64,000 bases of DNA, taken from positions 62,001 to 126,000 of the forward strand of contig NZ_JANKJG010000004.1 in assembly GCF_024733015.1 (NCBI RefSeq), written 5' to 3'. The position numbers and the translations under genes were made by a program. Positions 54,123 through 63,231 of this stretch are shown in pieces. The notes beneath the pieces were generated by a model that ran no database searches, was not told the origin of the DNA, and saw only the letters and a list, made by a program, of their open reading frames with translations. Origin of the DNA: Pseudosulfitobacter koreensis (GTDB lineage Bacteria; Pseudomonadota; Alphaproteobacteria; Rhodobacterales; Rhodobacteraceae). Every line of letters begins with the position of its first letter. The stretch's first letter is position 1.

Positions 54123-55043
54123 GTGGGTCAGTCGAGCAGGACGCCCCCGAAAGTTGCGGTACTATTGGGTGGACCCTCCGCGGAACGCGAGGTCTCGCTC
54201 TCAAGTGGACACGCTTGCGCCGCCGCTTTGCGGGATGAAGGATTTGACGTGGTCGAGGTCGATGCAGGCCCCGACCTTGCTGCGCGTTTACAGGACATTC
54301 AGCCCGACGCCGTCCTCAATTGCCTGCATGGGCGCTGGGGCGAAGACGGCTGCGTTCAGGGGCTGCTGGAATGGCTCGGCGTGCCCTATTCGCACTCTGG
54401 CGTGCTGGCCTCGGCGCTGGCCATGGACAAGCAGCGCAGCAAGGACGTCTTCCGCGCCGCCGGTCTGCCCGTGGTCGACAGCATCCTGTGCCCCAAGGCG
54501 GACGTGATGGCAGGCCACGTGATGCCGCCCCCCTATGTGGTCAAGCCCAACAACGAAGGCTCGTCTGTCGGCGTCTACCTCGTTGGCCTCGACAACAACG
54601 GCCCGCCGCAACTGAGCGACAGTATGCCCGACGAGGTGATGGTCGAGACCTTCGCGCCGGGCCGCGAGCTGACCACCAGCGTGATGGGCGACCGCGCGTT
54701 GACCGTCACCGACATCATCACCACCGGCTGGTACGATTACGACGCCAAGTACAAACCCGGCGGATCGACCCATGTGGTGCCCGCCGACGTGCCGCAGGAA
54801 ATCTTTGACCTCTGCATTGAATACGCCGTGCGCGCGCATCAGGCTCTGGGCTGTCGTGGCATCAGCCGCACCGATTTCCGCTGGGACGAGACGCGCGGTG
54901 CCTCCGGTCTGATCCTGCTGGAAACCAACACCCAGCCCGGCATGACGCCCACGTCGCTGTCGCCCGAACAGGCCGAGAAGACCGGCATGCCCTTCGGCAA
55001 GCTTTGCCGCTGGATGGTGGAGGACGCCTCATGCAATCGCTGA
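54123..55043 (+). CDS. ddl: D-alanine-D-alanine ligase
   Basis: 306-residue ATP-grasp ligase producing D-Ala-D-Ala for MurF. VAVLLGGPSAEREVSLSSG, NCLHGRWGEDGCVQGLLEWL, VVKPNNEGSSVGVYLV, and LLETNTQPGMTPTSLSPEQA. GTG start with AAAGG upstream. The C-terminus overlaps ftsQ by 13 bases. Confidence 0.97.
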   Translation: MGQSSRTPPKVAVLLGGPSAEREVSLSSGHACAAALRDEGFDVVEVDAGPDLAARLQDIQPDAVLNCLHGRWGEDGCVQGLLEWLGVPYSHSGVLASALAMDKQRSKDVFRAAGLPVVDSILCPKADVMAGHVMPPPYVVKPNNEGSSVGVYLVGLDNNGPPQLSDSMPDEVMVETFAPGRELTTSVMGDRALTVTDIITTGWYDYDAKYKPGGSTHVVPADVPQEIFDLCIEYAVRAHQALGCRGISRTDFRWDETRGASGLILLETNTQPGMTPTSLSPEQAEKTGMPFGKLCRWMVEDASCNR

Positions 55044-55915
55044 TCCGCCGCGCCAGAACGCCCAAGGTCGATCCGGCGCCATCCCGCTGGGCCTGGCGGT
55101 TGCAGCGTCTGATGCTGACGCCGGGGTTCCGGTTCGGACTGCGCTTCGGCGTGCCCTTTGCCGTGGTGTTCGCGGCAAGCAGTCTCTACCTTTCGGACGA
55201 TGTGCGCCGCCAGTCGATCCTGGACACCGTCGCCGAAGCCCGCCGCGCAATCGAAGAGCGCCCGGAATTCATGGTGCAGGTGATGGCCATCGACGGGGCC
55301 AGCACCGAAACCGCCGAAGACATCCGTGAAATCCTGCCGATCGACTTTCCCGCATCGTCCTTCGATCTGGACCTCGAGCATATTCGCCTGACCGTGGGCG
55401 GGCTTGATCCGGTCAAGGATGTCACCGTGCGCATCCGTCCCGGCGGCATCCTGCACATTGACGTCACACCGCGCGTTCCGGTCGTGGTCTGGCGGCAGGC
55501 CGACGGTCTGACCCTGATCGACGAGACCGGCGCACACGTGGCAAGCCTCGCCGCCCGCGATCTGCGCCCCGACCTGCCGCTGGTGGCCGGTCCCGGCGCG
55601 GACAAGGCCGTGCCCGAGGCGCTTGCCCTGATCGACGCGGCGTCCCCCCTGGGCAGCCGCTTGCGCGGTGTTGTGCGCGTCGGACTGCGCCGCTGGGATC
55701 TGGTCCTGGACCGCGACCAGCGTGTGCTTTTGCCCGAATTCGGGGCGGTGCGCGCGCTGGAACGGGTGATCGCACTTGAGAACGCGCAGGACGTGCTGAC
55801 GCGCGACGTGGCGCGGGTGGACATGCGCCTGGCGCAGCGACCCACGGTAAAAATGAACGAGTTTGCCACGCAGGAATGGTGGCGCATAAGACAAATCGAA
55901 TTGGACGGGCAGTGA
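55031..55915 (+). CDS. ftsQ: Cell division protein FtsQ
   Basis: 294-residue bitopic divisome protein: basic cytoplasmic start, one membrane segment (FGVPFAVVFAASSLYL, near 45-62), then POTRA (FMVQVMAIDGASTETAEDIR) and beta domains (VRIRPGGILHIDVTPRVPVVV). It recruits FtsL/FtsB and later divisome proteins. ATG inside the ddl end, preceded by GGAGGA. Confidence 0.95.
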   Translation: MQSLIRRARTPKVDPAPSRWAWRLQRLMLTPGFRFGLRFGVPFAVVFAASSLYLSDDVRRQSILDTVAEARRAIEERPEFMVQVMAIDGASTETAEDIREILPIDFPASSFDLDLEHIRLTVGGLDPVKDVTVRIRPGGILHIDVTPRVPVVVWRQADGLTLIDETGAHVASLAARDLRPDLPLVAGPGADKAVPEALALIDAASPLGSRLRGVVRVGLRRWDLVLDRDQRVLLPEFGAVRALERVIALENAQDVLTRDVARVDMRLAQRPTVKMNEFATQEWWRIRQIELDGQ

Positions 55916-55916
55916 T

Positions 55917-57254
55917 ATGATGAATGACCTCTATGACAGCCAACGCAGCATGCGCAACATGCGCAAGATGGCGATGCAACGCGGCGTGGTGGCCATTCTG
56001 GATGTCGGATCATCCAAGATCGCCTGCCTTGTCCTGCGCTTTGACGGGTCGGCCAAGATGGACGAGGGCGGCGAGATCGGATCGCTGGCCGGGCAGTCGG
56101 GCTTTCGCGTCATCGGGGCCGCAACGACACGCTCGCGCGGCGTCCGCTTTGGCGAGATTTGCGCCATGGGCGAGACCGAACGCGCCATCCGCACCGCCCT
56201 GCAAGCCGCGCAAAAGATGGCCGGCATCCGCGTCGATCACGTGATCGCCTGCTTTGCCGGGGCCGAGCCGCGCAGCTACGGGCTGGACGCACAGCTGGAA
56301 ATGGACGGCGATCTGGTCAGTGAACAGGACGTGGCGCGCGTGCTGGCCCGCTGCGACGTCCCCGATTATGGCGAAGACCGCGAGGTGCTGCACGCGCAGC
56401 CGGTGAACTTTGCGCTCGACCACCGGTCCGGCCTGTCGGACCCGCGCGGCCAGTTGGGCAACACGCTGTCGGTCGACATGCACATGCTGACGGTCGATGC
56501 CGCAGCCGTGCAGCATCTGGCGCATTGCATCAAACGCTGCGATCTGGAACTGGCGGGTGTGGCCTCCTCGGCCTATGTCTCGGGCATCTCGGCACTGGTC
56601 GAGGACGAGCAGGAACTGGGCTCGGCCTGTATCGACCTTGGCGGTGGCACCACGGGCGTGTCGATCTTCATCAAGAAACACATGATTTACGCCGATGCCG
56701 TGCGTATGGGCGGCGATCATGTCACGTCGGACATCTCGATGGGCCTGCAGGTGCCGATGGCCAACGCGGAACGGATCAAGACGTTTTACGGCGGGGTCCA
56801 CGCGACTGGAATGGACGACCGCGAGATGATCGAGATCGGCGGCGACACCGGCGATTACGAACACGACCGCCGCACCGCCAGCCGCGCCGAGCTGATCGGG
56901 ATCATGCGCCCGCGTGTCGAGGAGATCCTCGAAGAGGTCCGTGCCCGTCTAGATGCGGCGGGTTTCGACCATCTGCCCAGCCAGCAGATCGTGCTGACGG
57001 GCGGCGGCAGCCAGATCCCCGGCCTCGATGGGCTCGCGTCCAAGATCCTGGGCCAGCAGGTGCGCCTGGGCCGTCCCCTGCGCGTTCACGGATTGCCGCA
57101 GGCCGCAACCGGACCCGGCTTCGCTTCGGCGGTGGGGCTGGCTTTGTTCGCGGCGCATCCACAGGACGAATGGTGGGACTTCGACATTCCCGCAGACCGC
57201 TATCCCGCGCGCTCCTTGCGCCGCGCGGTGCGCTGGTTCCGCGACAACTGGTAG
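55917..57254 (+). CDS. ftsA: Cell division protein FtsA
   Basis: 445-residue actin-like ATPase tethering FtsZ to the membrane. VVAILDVGSSKIACLVLRF (phosphate 1 loop), the 1C subdomain around VDHVIACFAGAEPRS, SACIDLGGGTTGVSIFIK, and VLTGGGSQIPGLDGLA; an amphipathic C-terminal helix ends in RRAVRWFRDNW. Two adjacent ATGs are possible starts. Confidence 0.97.
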   Translation: MMNDLYDSQRSMRNMRKMAMQRGVVAILDVGSSKIACLVLRFDGSAKMDEGGEIGSLAGQSGFRVIGAATTRSRGVRFGEICAMGETERAIRTALQAAQKMAGIRVDHVIACFAGAEPRSYGLDAQLEMDGDLVSEQDVARVLARCDVPDYGEDREVLHAQPVNFALDHRSGLSDPRGQLGNTLSVDMHMLTVDAAAVQHLAHCIKRCDLELAGVASSAYVSGISALVEDEQELGSACIDLGGGTTGVSIFIKKHMIYADAVRMGGDHVTSDISMGLQVPMANAERIKTFYGGVHATGMDDREMIEIGGDTGDYEHDRRTASRAELIGIMRPRVEEILEEVRARLDAAGFDHLPSQQIVLTGGGSQIPGLDGLASKILGQQVRLGRPLRVHGLPQAATGPGFASAVGLALFAAHPQDEWWDFDIPADRYPARSLRRAVRWFRDNW

Positions 57255-57661
57255 GGGCAGGGGCGTGCGCGCCCTTTTTCGCCGACCCGCGCGGGATTGG
57301 GCTGGCACAGGCGCGCCCACTGATGTATGATTAACTTCAAGGTCCAAAGAGGCCCACGGCAGACCGAGCAGTCAGCCACATCAAATGATAGACTTCGCCC
57401 CCTTGCTTTTGGGCGCATATGAATCGGGCTTGCGTATTGCATGCCTGCGTCCGCTAGGTGCAGGGGTGCACCATTGCTTTGCCCACATCATACGGTGTGA
57501 TCGGCGAAATCCCGCGTTTATGTGAAAAAAACGTCAACATTTTGGGGTTGTGGTCCAGTTTTGACGTGACGCGCGGGCACGCAGTCTTTAGGATCGTGTC
57601 AGATTTGGGACGAAAAACGCCGCGAATGCGGGCCGGAACACACAAAACAGGCGGATTAGTG
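57255..57661. promoter_or_regulatory. 407-bp ftsA-ftsZ spacer
   Basis: Long for this cluster, so ftsZ probably has its own promoter(s). Visible are one GANTC methylation site (57421-57425) and an inverted repeat ACGTCAA (57530-57536) / TTGACGT flanking 24 bases. No gene, no terminator with a T-run after ftsA, and no complete CtrA motif. Confidence 0.55.
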
Positions 57662-59305
57662 ATGACATTGAACCTCTCATTGCCGGGGCAGGACGAGCTG
57701 AAACCACGGATCACCGTGTTCGGCGTCGGCGGTGCCGGTGGTAACGCAGTCAACAACATGATCGAAAAAGAGTTGGACGGCGTCGATTTCGTCGTGGCCA
57801 ACACCGACGCGCAGGCGCTGCAGCAATCTGCCGCCGCGAACCGGGTCCAGCTGGGCATCAAGGTCACCGAAGGTCTGGGTGCCGGTGCGCGCGCCTCCGT
57901 CGGTGCAGCCGCTGCCGAGGAAAGCATCGAGCAGATCGTCGACCACCTGGCGGGGGCACACATGTGCTTCATCACCGCAGGTATGGGTGGCGGCACCGGC
58001 ACCGGTGCGGCCCCGATCATCGCTCAGGCAGCGCGTGAGCTTGGCGTTCTAACTGTCGGCGTTGTCACGAAACCTTTCCAGTTTGAAGGTGCCAAGCGCA
58101 TGCGTCAGGCTGAAGACGGCGTCGAGGCGCTGCAAAAGGTCGTCGATACGCTGATCATCATTCCCAACCAGAACCTGTTCCGGCTGGCGAACGAGAAAAC
58201 CACATTCACCGAAGCGTTCTCGATGGCAGACGATGTTCTGTATCAGGGCGTCAAGGGCGTGACCGACCTGATGGTCCGTCCGGGCCTGATCAACCTCGAC
58301 TTTGCCGACGTGCGCGCCGTGATGGACGAGATGGGCAAGGCGATGATGGGCACAGGCGAGGCCGAAGGCGAAGATCGCGCCATCCAGGCTGCCGAGAAGG
58401 CGATTGCCAACCCGCTGCTGGACGAAATCAGCCTGCGCGGCGCAAAGGGTGTTCTGATCAACATCACCGGCGGCCACGACCTGACCCTGTTCGAACTGGA
58501 CGAAGCGGCCAACCGCATCCGCGAAGAAGTCGACCCCGAGGCGAACATCATCGTGGGTTCCACTCTGGACACCGACATGGGCGGCATGATGCGCGTCAGC
58601 GTCGTTGCAACCGGGATCGACGCGGTCGAAGTGAACACCGAAATGCCGGTGCCGCGTCGCAAGATGTCGGCCCCGCTGAAGCCGCAGGTCACGCAGGAAG
58701 AAGCGCCCGTCGCGGCAGCACCGGCGCCCAAACCCGCACCGGTCGAAGAAGTCTATGAAGAAGAACAGGTTGCGGCCCGTTCCTATCAAGAGCCGACCCT
58801 GTTCGAGGACATGAACGTCGAGCAGACCGCAGCCGAGGACATGGCCGAGGACATCTTCGCCGAAGACGACAGCGACGCGCTGCCGCCCCCCGCGTATCAG
58901 CCCCAGGTTGCCGCGTTCGAGCCTCAGCATCACGACACGCTGGACGCCGAGCCGGAAACATTCGTAGCCCCGCGCGCGCCCACGCCCGGCACCCCGTCGC
59001 CCGAGGCACTTGCGCGTCTGCGCGCCGCGGCGCAAAAGGCCGCTCCGGCAGCCGCCCCGCGTCAGGCACCTGCCGCAGCACAGGGCGAACGCGCGCGGTT
59101 TGGCATCAACTCGCTGATTAACCGCATGACCGGCCACGGCGAAGGCCAGCAACAGCCCGAGCGCGCGCAGCAACAGCCTGCACGTCAGCAACCGCCCGTG
59201 CAGTCGGGCCGCGCCGCAGCCCCGGCACCACAGCCGGTCGAAGCGCACGACCCAGATCAGGAACGCATCGAGATCCCCGCATTCCTGCGTCGCCAAGCGA
59301 ACTGA
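57662..59305 (+). CDS. ftsZ: Cell division GTPase FtsZ
   Basis: 547-residue tubulin homologue forming the Z ring. GTP-binding [15 protein letters not shown] near residues 19-33, tubulin signature GGGTGTG at 109-115, and [11 protein letters not shown] in the T7 region. After residue ~320 comes a long acidic, Pro/Ala/Gln-rich linker and the conserved tail [13 protein letters not shown] that binds FtsA. ATG at 57662 with AGGCGG upstream; an earlier in-frame ATG would add 68 unconserved residues. The ~220-residue linker accounts for the length. Confidence 0.98.
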   Translation: MTLNLSLPGQDELKPRITVFGVGGAGGNAVNNMIEKELDGVDFVVANTDAQALQQSAAANRVQLGIKVTEGLGAGARASVGAAAAEESIEQIVDHLAGAHMCFITAGMGGGTGTGAAPIIAQAARELGVLTVGVVTKPFQFEGAKRMRQAEDGVEALQKVVDTLIIIPNQNLFRLANEKTTFTEAFSMADDVLYQGVKGVTDLMVRPGLINLDFADVRAVMDEMGKAMMGTGEAEGEDRAIQAAEKAIANPLLDEISLRGAKGVLINITGGHDLTLFELDEAANRIREEVDPEANIIVGSTLDTDMGGMMRVSVVATGIDAVEVNTEMPVPRRKMSAPLKPQVTQEEAPVAAAPAPKPAPVEEVYEEEQVAARSYQEPTLFEDMNVEQTAAEDMAEDIFAEDDSDALPPPAYQPQVAAFEPQHHDTLDAEPETFVAPRAPTPGTPSPEALARLRAAAQKAAPAAAPRQAPAAAQGERARFGINSLINRMTGHGEGQQQPERAQQQPARQQPPVQSGRAAAPAPQPVEAHDPDQERIEIPAFLRRQAN

Positions 59306-59328
59306 CCTAAGGTCACATGTCACGAATT

Positions 59329-59353
59329 GGGCTGCCCTTGGGTGGCCCTTTTT
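59329..59353 (+). terminator. Intrinsic terminator after ftsZ
   Basis: GGGCTGCCC pairs with GGGTGGCCC (two G-U) and is followed by TTTTT, ending the division-cluster transcript 24 bases after the ftsZ stop. Confidence 0.85.
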
Positions 59354-59500
59354 CGTTTATACACAGTGGCTTGCAGGGGTCTAGGCGCCTTATTGCCGGC
59401 CCTGAAACGGCATGTTTCATTACGTTACAAAGATTGAGTTGAGAGACGGCCCCCCGCGACGTACCTAAGATACACCGACAACGGCCAAGGACACATCAAC

Positions 59501-60421
59501 GTGCAGACAACAGTCAAATCCCCGATCAGCTTCACCGGCACCGGCTTGCATTCCGGCCAGCCTGCGACGCTGACAATTCGGCCCGCGATGGCCGAACACG
59601 GGATCTGGTTTGCGCGCCGCGATGTTCAGGGCGACGCACTGATCCCCGCCCGTTGGGATGCTGTCAACCGCTCGCCCCTGTGCACCAAGCTGGAAAATGC
59701 AGCAGGCACCACCGTGTCGACCGTCGAACACGTGATGGCAGCACTCGCAGGCTGCGGCGTGCACAACGCGCTGATCGAAATCGACGGCCCCGAGGTTCCG
59801 ATCCTCGACGGCTCCGCTGCACCCTTCGTGCGCGGCATCATGCAGCGCGGGTTGCGGGCGCTGAACGCACCCATCCGCGCTTTCGAGGTGATGCAGGAAG
59901 TTACCGTGACCGAGGGTGCCGCCAGTGCGACGCTGCGTCCGTCCGACACCCTGCGCATCGACTTCGAGATCGACTTTGACGATGCCGCCATCGGCCACCA
60001 GCAGAAATCGCTGGTCATGAACAACGGCAGCTTTGCCCGCGAACTCTGTGACAGCCGCACCTTCTGCCGTCAGGCGGACGTGCTGGCCATGCAGGCGAAC
60101 GGTCTGGCGCTGGGGGGCAACCCCGGCAAGAACGCCGTTGTCTTCGACGGCGACCGCGTGCTCAGCCCCGGCGGCCTGCGTCACCGCGACGAGCCTGTGC
60201 GCCACAAGATGCTGGACGCGCTGGGGGATCTGGCGCTGGCCGGTGCCCCGCTGATCGGCCATTATGTCGGCGTCCGCGCGGGCCATTCCATGACCAACAC
60301 GCTGCTGCGCAAGCTTTTTGCGACGCCGGGTGCCGTGCGCATGGTGGTTTGCGACGGTATGCAGACACGCCGCCTGCCGGGCTACGGCCTTGTTTGGGAC
60401 GAAATTCCCCAAGTTGCCTGA
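59501..60421 (+). CDS. lpxC: UDP-3-O-acyl-GlcNAc deacetylase LpxC
   Basis: 306-residue zinc amidase catalysing the committed step of lipid A synthesis. Zn ligands: His77 in TVEHVMAALAG and the His/Asp of RHKMLDALGDLAL; the GTGLHSG start, EIDGPEVPILDGSAAPF and late HSMTNTLLRKLF are typical. GTG start with AAGG a little far upstream. It has its own 195-bp upstream region after the ftsZ terminator. Confidence 0.97.
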   Translation: MQTTVKSPISFTGTGLHSGQPATLTIRPAMAEHGIWFARRDVQGDALIPARWDAVNRSPLCTKLENAAGTTVSTVEHVMAALAGCGVHNALIEIDGPEVPILDGSAAPFVRGIMQRGLRALNAPIRAFEVMQEVTVTEGAASATLRPSDTLRIDFEIDFDDAAIGHQQKSLVMNNGSFARELCDSRTFCRQADVLAMQANGLALGGNPGKNAVVFDGDRVLSPGGLRHRDEPVRHKMLDALGDLALAGAPLIGHYVGVRAGHSMTNTLLRKLFATPGAVRMVVCDGMQTRRLPGYGLVWDEIPQVA

Positions 60422-60557
60422 GCGCCGCTGACGTGGCATCACTCATTCAGTTTCAGGAACAATGCATTGGGGCGTTTTGCCCCGGAATTTTCTGTGCTAG
60501 AGACAGTGTAATTCAGTCTGCACAGCAGACGACGGACAGTGATGAGGATGGCAAGGC

Positions 60558-61427
60558 ATGACCAGCGGCGGGACCCGGACCGGGGTAATATGTGCCCTTG
60601 TAATGGCGACAGCGTTGAGCGCTTGCGGGACGGACGCAGGTCGCCCCAAGACCGGCAGCATCTTCAACCAGCAAGAAGTGCCGCTTGAGACATTCACCGC
60701 CCAGCAGATCTTCGAGCGCGGCGAATACGAGCTCGAACAGAGCAACCCCGATCAGGCGGCGTTCTACTTCGCTGAAATTGAACGGCTTTATCCCTATTCC
60801 GAATGGGCCAAGCGCGCGCTTATCATGCAGGCCTTTGCCTATCACCGCGACAAGGATTACGAAAACTCCCGGTCGGCGTCGCAGCGGTTCATCGACTTCT
60901 ACCCAGACGAAGATGACGCGGCCTATGCGCAGTATCTTCTGGCGCTCAGCTATTACGATCAGATCGACGAGGTCGGTCGCGATCAGGGTCTGACGTTCCA
61001 GGCGCTGCAATCGCTGCGTCAGGTGATCGAGCGGTATCCCGACAGCGAATACGCCAAGTCCTCGATTCTCAAGTTCGATCTGGCCTTCGACCACCTCGCC
61101 GGCAAGGAGATGGAGGTCGGGCGCTATTATCTGCGGCGCGGCAACTACATCGCGTCGATCAACCGGTTCCGTGTGGTCGTCGAGGATTTCCAGACCACGT
61201 CGCACACCGCCGAGGCGCTGCACCGTCTGGTCGAGGCCTATCTGTCGCTTGGCCTGACCCAGGAGGCGCAGACCGCCGGGGCCATTCTGGGCTACAACTT
61301 CCGCTCGACCGACTGGTACGAGGACAGCTACAAGCTGCTCACGGGTCGCGGGCTGGAACTGGAATCGGCGGGCGACAACTGGCTCAGCCAGATCTACCGC
61401 CAGATGATTCAGGGGCGGTGGCTGTAA
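60558..61427 (+). CDS. bamD: Outer-membrane assembly lipoprotein BamD
   Basis: 289-residue lipoprotein of the BAM complex that inserts outer-membrane proteins. Lipobox LSAC with the lipidated Cys23, then TPR-like repeats (IFERGEYELEQSNPDQAAFYF; YPYSEWAKRALIMQAFAYHR; SRSASQRFIDFYPDEDDAAY). Formerly ComL. recN follows after 36 bp. Confidence 0.96.
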   Translation: MTSGGTRTGVICALVMATALSACGTDAGRPKTGSIFNQQEVPLETFTAQQIFERGEYELEQSNPDQAAFYFAEIERLYPYSEWAKRALIMQAFAYHRDKDYENSRSASQRFIDFYPDEDDAAYAQYLLALSYYDQIDEVGRDQGLTFQALQSLRQVIERYPDSEYAKSSILKFDLAFDHLAGKEMEVGRYYLRRGNYIASINRFRVVVEDFQTTSHTAEALHRLVEAYLSLGLTQEAQTAGAILGYNFRSTDWYEDSYKLLTGRGLELESAGDNWLSQIYRQMIQGRWL

Positions 61428-61463
61428 TCCTCACCGGTTGCATCCACCCGACAGGCAACTGAC

Positions 61464-63113
61464 ATGCTGCGCGGGCTCGATATCTCGGACATGCTTATCA
61501 TCGACCGGCTGGAGCTTGCGTTTCAGCCGGGTCTGAACGTGCTGACCGGCGAGACCGGGGCGGGCAAGTCGATCCTGCTGGATTCGCTCGGGTTCGTGCT
61601 GGGCTGGCGCGGGCGCGCCGATCTGGTCCGCCAAGGGGCCGCGCAGGGCGAGGTCACCGCCTGGTTCGATCTGCCCGAGGGCCATGGCGCCCGCGCAGTG
61701 CTGGAAGAGGCCGGATTGCCGGTCAGCGACGAATTGATCCTGCGCCGCATCAACACTGCCGACGGACGCAAGACGGCGTGGGTCAACGACCGCCGCTGCT
61801 CGGGCGAGGTTCTGCGGGCCCTGTCTGATACGCTGGTGGAACTGCACGGCCAGCACGACGATCGCGGCCTGCTGAACCCGCGCGGGCACCGCGATATCCT
61901 GGACGAATTTGCCGGGCTCGCGCCGCGCAAGGCCGCTGTGCGCACGGCCTGGAGCACGGTCGGCAAGGCCCGCAAGGCGCTGGACAAGGCCGAGGCGGCG
62001 ATGGAAGCGATCCGCGCCGAAGAGGAGTTCCTGCGCCACGCGGTGACCGAACTGGACCAGCTTGCCCCCGAACCGGGCGAAGAGGCGCAGCTCGACACCC
62101 GCCGCCGTCTGATGCAGGCCGCTGAACGCATCCGCGCCGATGTGGTCAAGGCCTACGAGATCCTGGGCTACGACGGCGCAGAGGGCGCGATGAACAACGC
62201 CCTGCGCTGGCTCGAAGGCGCGGTGGACAAGGCCGAAGGAACGCTTGACGGCGCGATGGCGGCCCTTGGGCGCGCGATGGTCGAACTGGACGAGGCCCAA
62301 AGCGGTATTGTCGCCGCCATAGACGGGCTGTCGTTCAACGCAAGCGAACTGGAAGAGGCCGAAGAGCGCCTGTTCGCGATCCGCGCGCTGGCCCGCAAAC
62401 ATGATGTGGCCGCTGACGATCTTTCGGGCTTTGCGCAGGGGCTGCGTGAAAAGCTGGACGCGCTGGACGCAGGCGACGCCGATCTGGCCGAGTTGCGCAA
62501 GGCGCTGACACAGGCCGAAGCCGCCTATGACACTGCCGCCACCGATCTGACGCAAGCGCGTACCAAGGCGGCAGGCAAGCTGGACAAGGCCGTCAGCGCC
62601 GAGCTTGCCCCCCTTAAAATGGAGCGCGCGGTGTTCAACACCCGCATCAGCGACGAGGCGCCGGGCCCCGAAGGCCGCGATGCGGTGGCCTTTACCGTCG
62701 CCACCAACCCCGGCGCTCCGGCTGGTCCGCTGAACAAGATCGCCTCGGGCGGTGAGCTCAGCCGCTTCCTTTTGGCGCTGAAGGTCTGTCTGGCAGGCGG
62801 GCAGGCGGGCCTCACGATGATCTTCGACGAAATCGACCGCGGTGTGGGCGGTGCCACCGCCGATGCCGTCGGTCGTCGCTTGAAGGCACTGGCAGAGGGC
62901 GGGCAGGTTCTGGTCGTGACCCACTCGCCGCAGGTCGCGGCATTGGGCGCGCACCACTGGCAGGTGTCGAAATCGGTCAGCAAGGGCATGACCACATCGC
63001 AGGTGATCCCGCTGGATGCGCCCGCGCGCGTCGACGAAGTGGCGCGGATGCTGGCGGGTGATCAGGTGACGGATGCGGCGCGCGCAGCGGCCAGCGCCTT
63101 GCTGGACGGGTGA
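61464..63113 (+). CDS. recN: DNA repair protein RecN
   Basis: 549-residue SMC-like ATPase for double-strand break repair: Walker A GETGAGKS at residues 29-36 after MLRGLDISDMLIIDRLEL, long coiled-coil arms (about 150-380), signature IASGGELSRFLLALK, and Walker B MIFDEIDRGVGG. Unlike in E. coli no LexA box is visible just upstream; it is probably read through from bamD. Confidence 0.96.
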   Translation: MLRGLDISDMLIIDRLELAFQPGLNVLTGETGAGKSILLDSLGFVLGWRGRADLVRQGAAQGEVTAWFDLPEGHGARAVLEEAGLPVSDELILRRINTADGRKTAWVNDRRCSGEVLRALSDTLVELHGQHDDRGLLNPRGHRDILDEFAGLAPRKAAVRTAWSTVGKARKALDKAEAAMEAIRAEEEFLRHAVTELDQLAPEPGEEAQLDTRRRLMQAAERIRADVVKAYEILGYDGAEGAMNNALRWLEGAVDKAEGTLDGAMAALGRAMVELDEAQSGIVAAIDGLSFNASELEEAEERLFAIRALARKHDVAADDLSGFAQGLREKLDALDAGDADLAELRKALTQAEAAYDTAATDLTQARTKAAGKLDKAVSAELAPLKMERAVFNTRISDEAPGPEGRDAVAFTVATNPGAPAGPLNKIASGGELSRFLLALKVCLAGGQAGLTMIFDEIDRGVGGATADAVGRRLKALAEGGQVLVVTHSPQVAALGAHHWQVSKSVSKGMTTSQVIPLDAPARVDEVARMLAGDQVTDAARAAASALLDG

Positions 63114-63231
63114 GCGTTCAGGACATTCCCCCGCGGGACCACGCAACCACGGGGCTTTTGGTTTGGCGCAGCTTGACCTAGAGATAGGACAGCGGAGAAA
63201 AGCCAGCCCATGACGCAGACATGACCCTTCA

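Noticed and set aside
57458..57661. An N-terminal extension of FtsZ by 68 residues
   Set aside because: FtsZ homologues begin at [15 protein letters not shown]; the extension is unconserved in look and covers the promoter region.
63114..63231. Terminator after recN (CCCCG...CGGGG followed by CTTTT)
   Set aside because: Only about five pairs with a large irregular interior; too weak to call.
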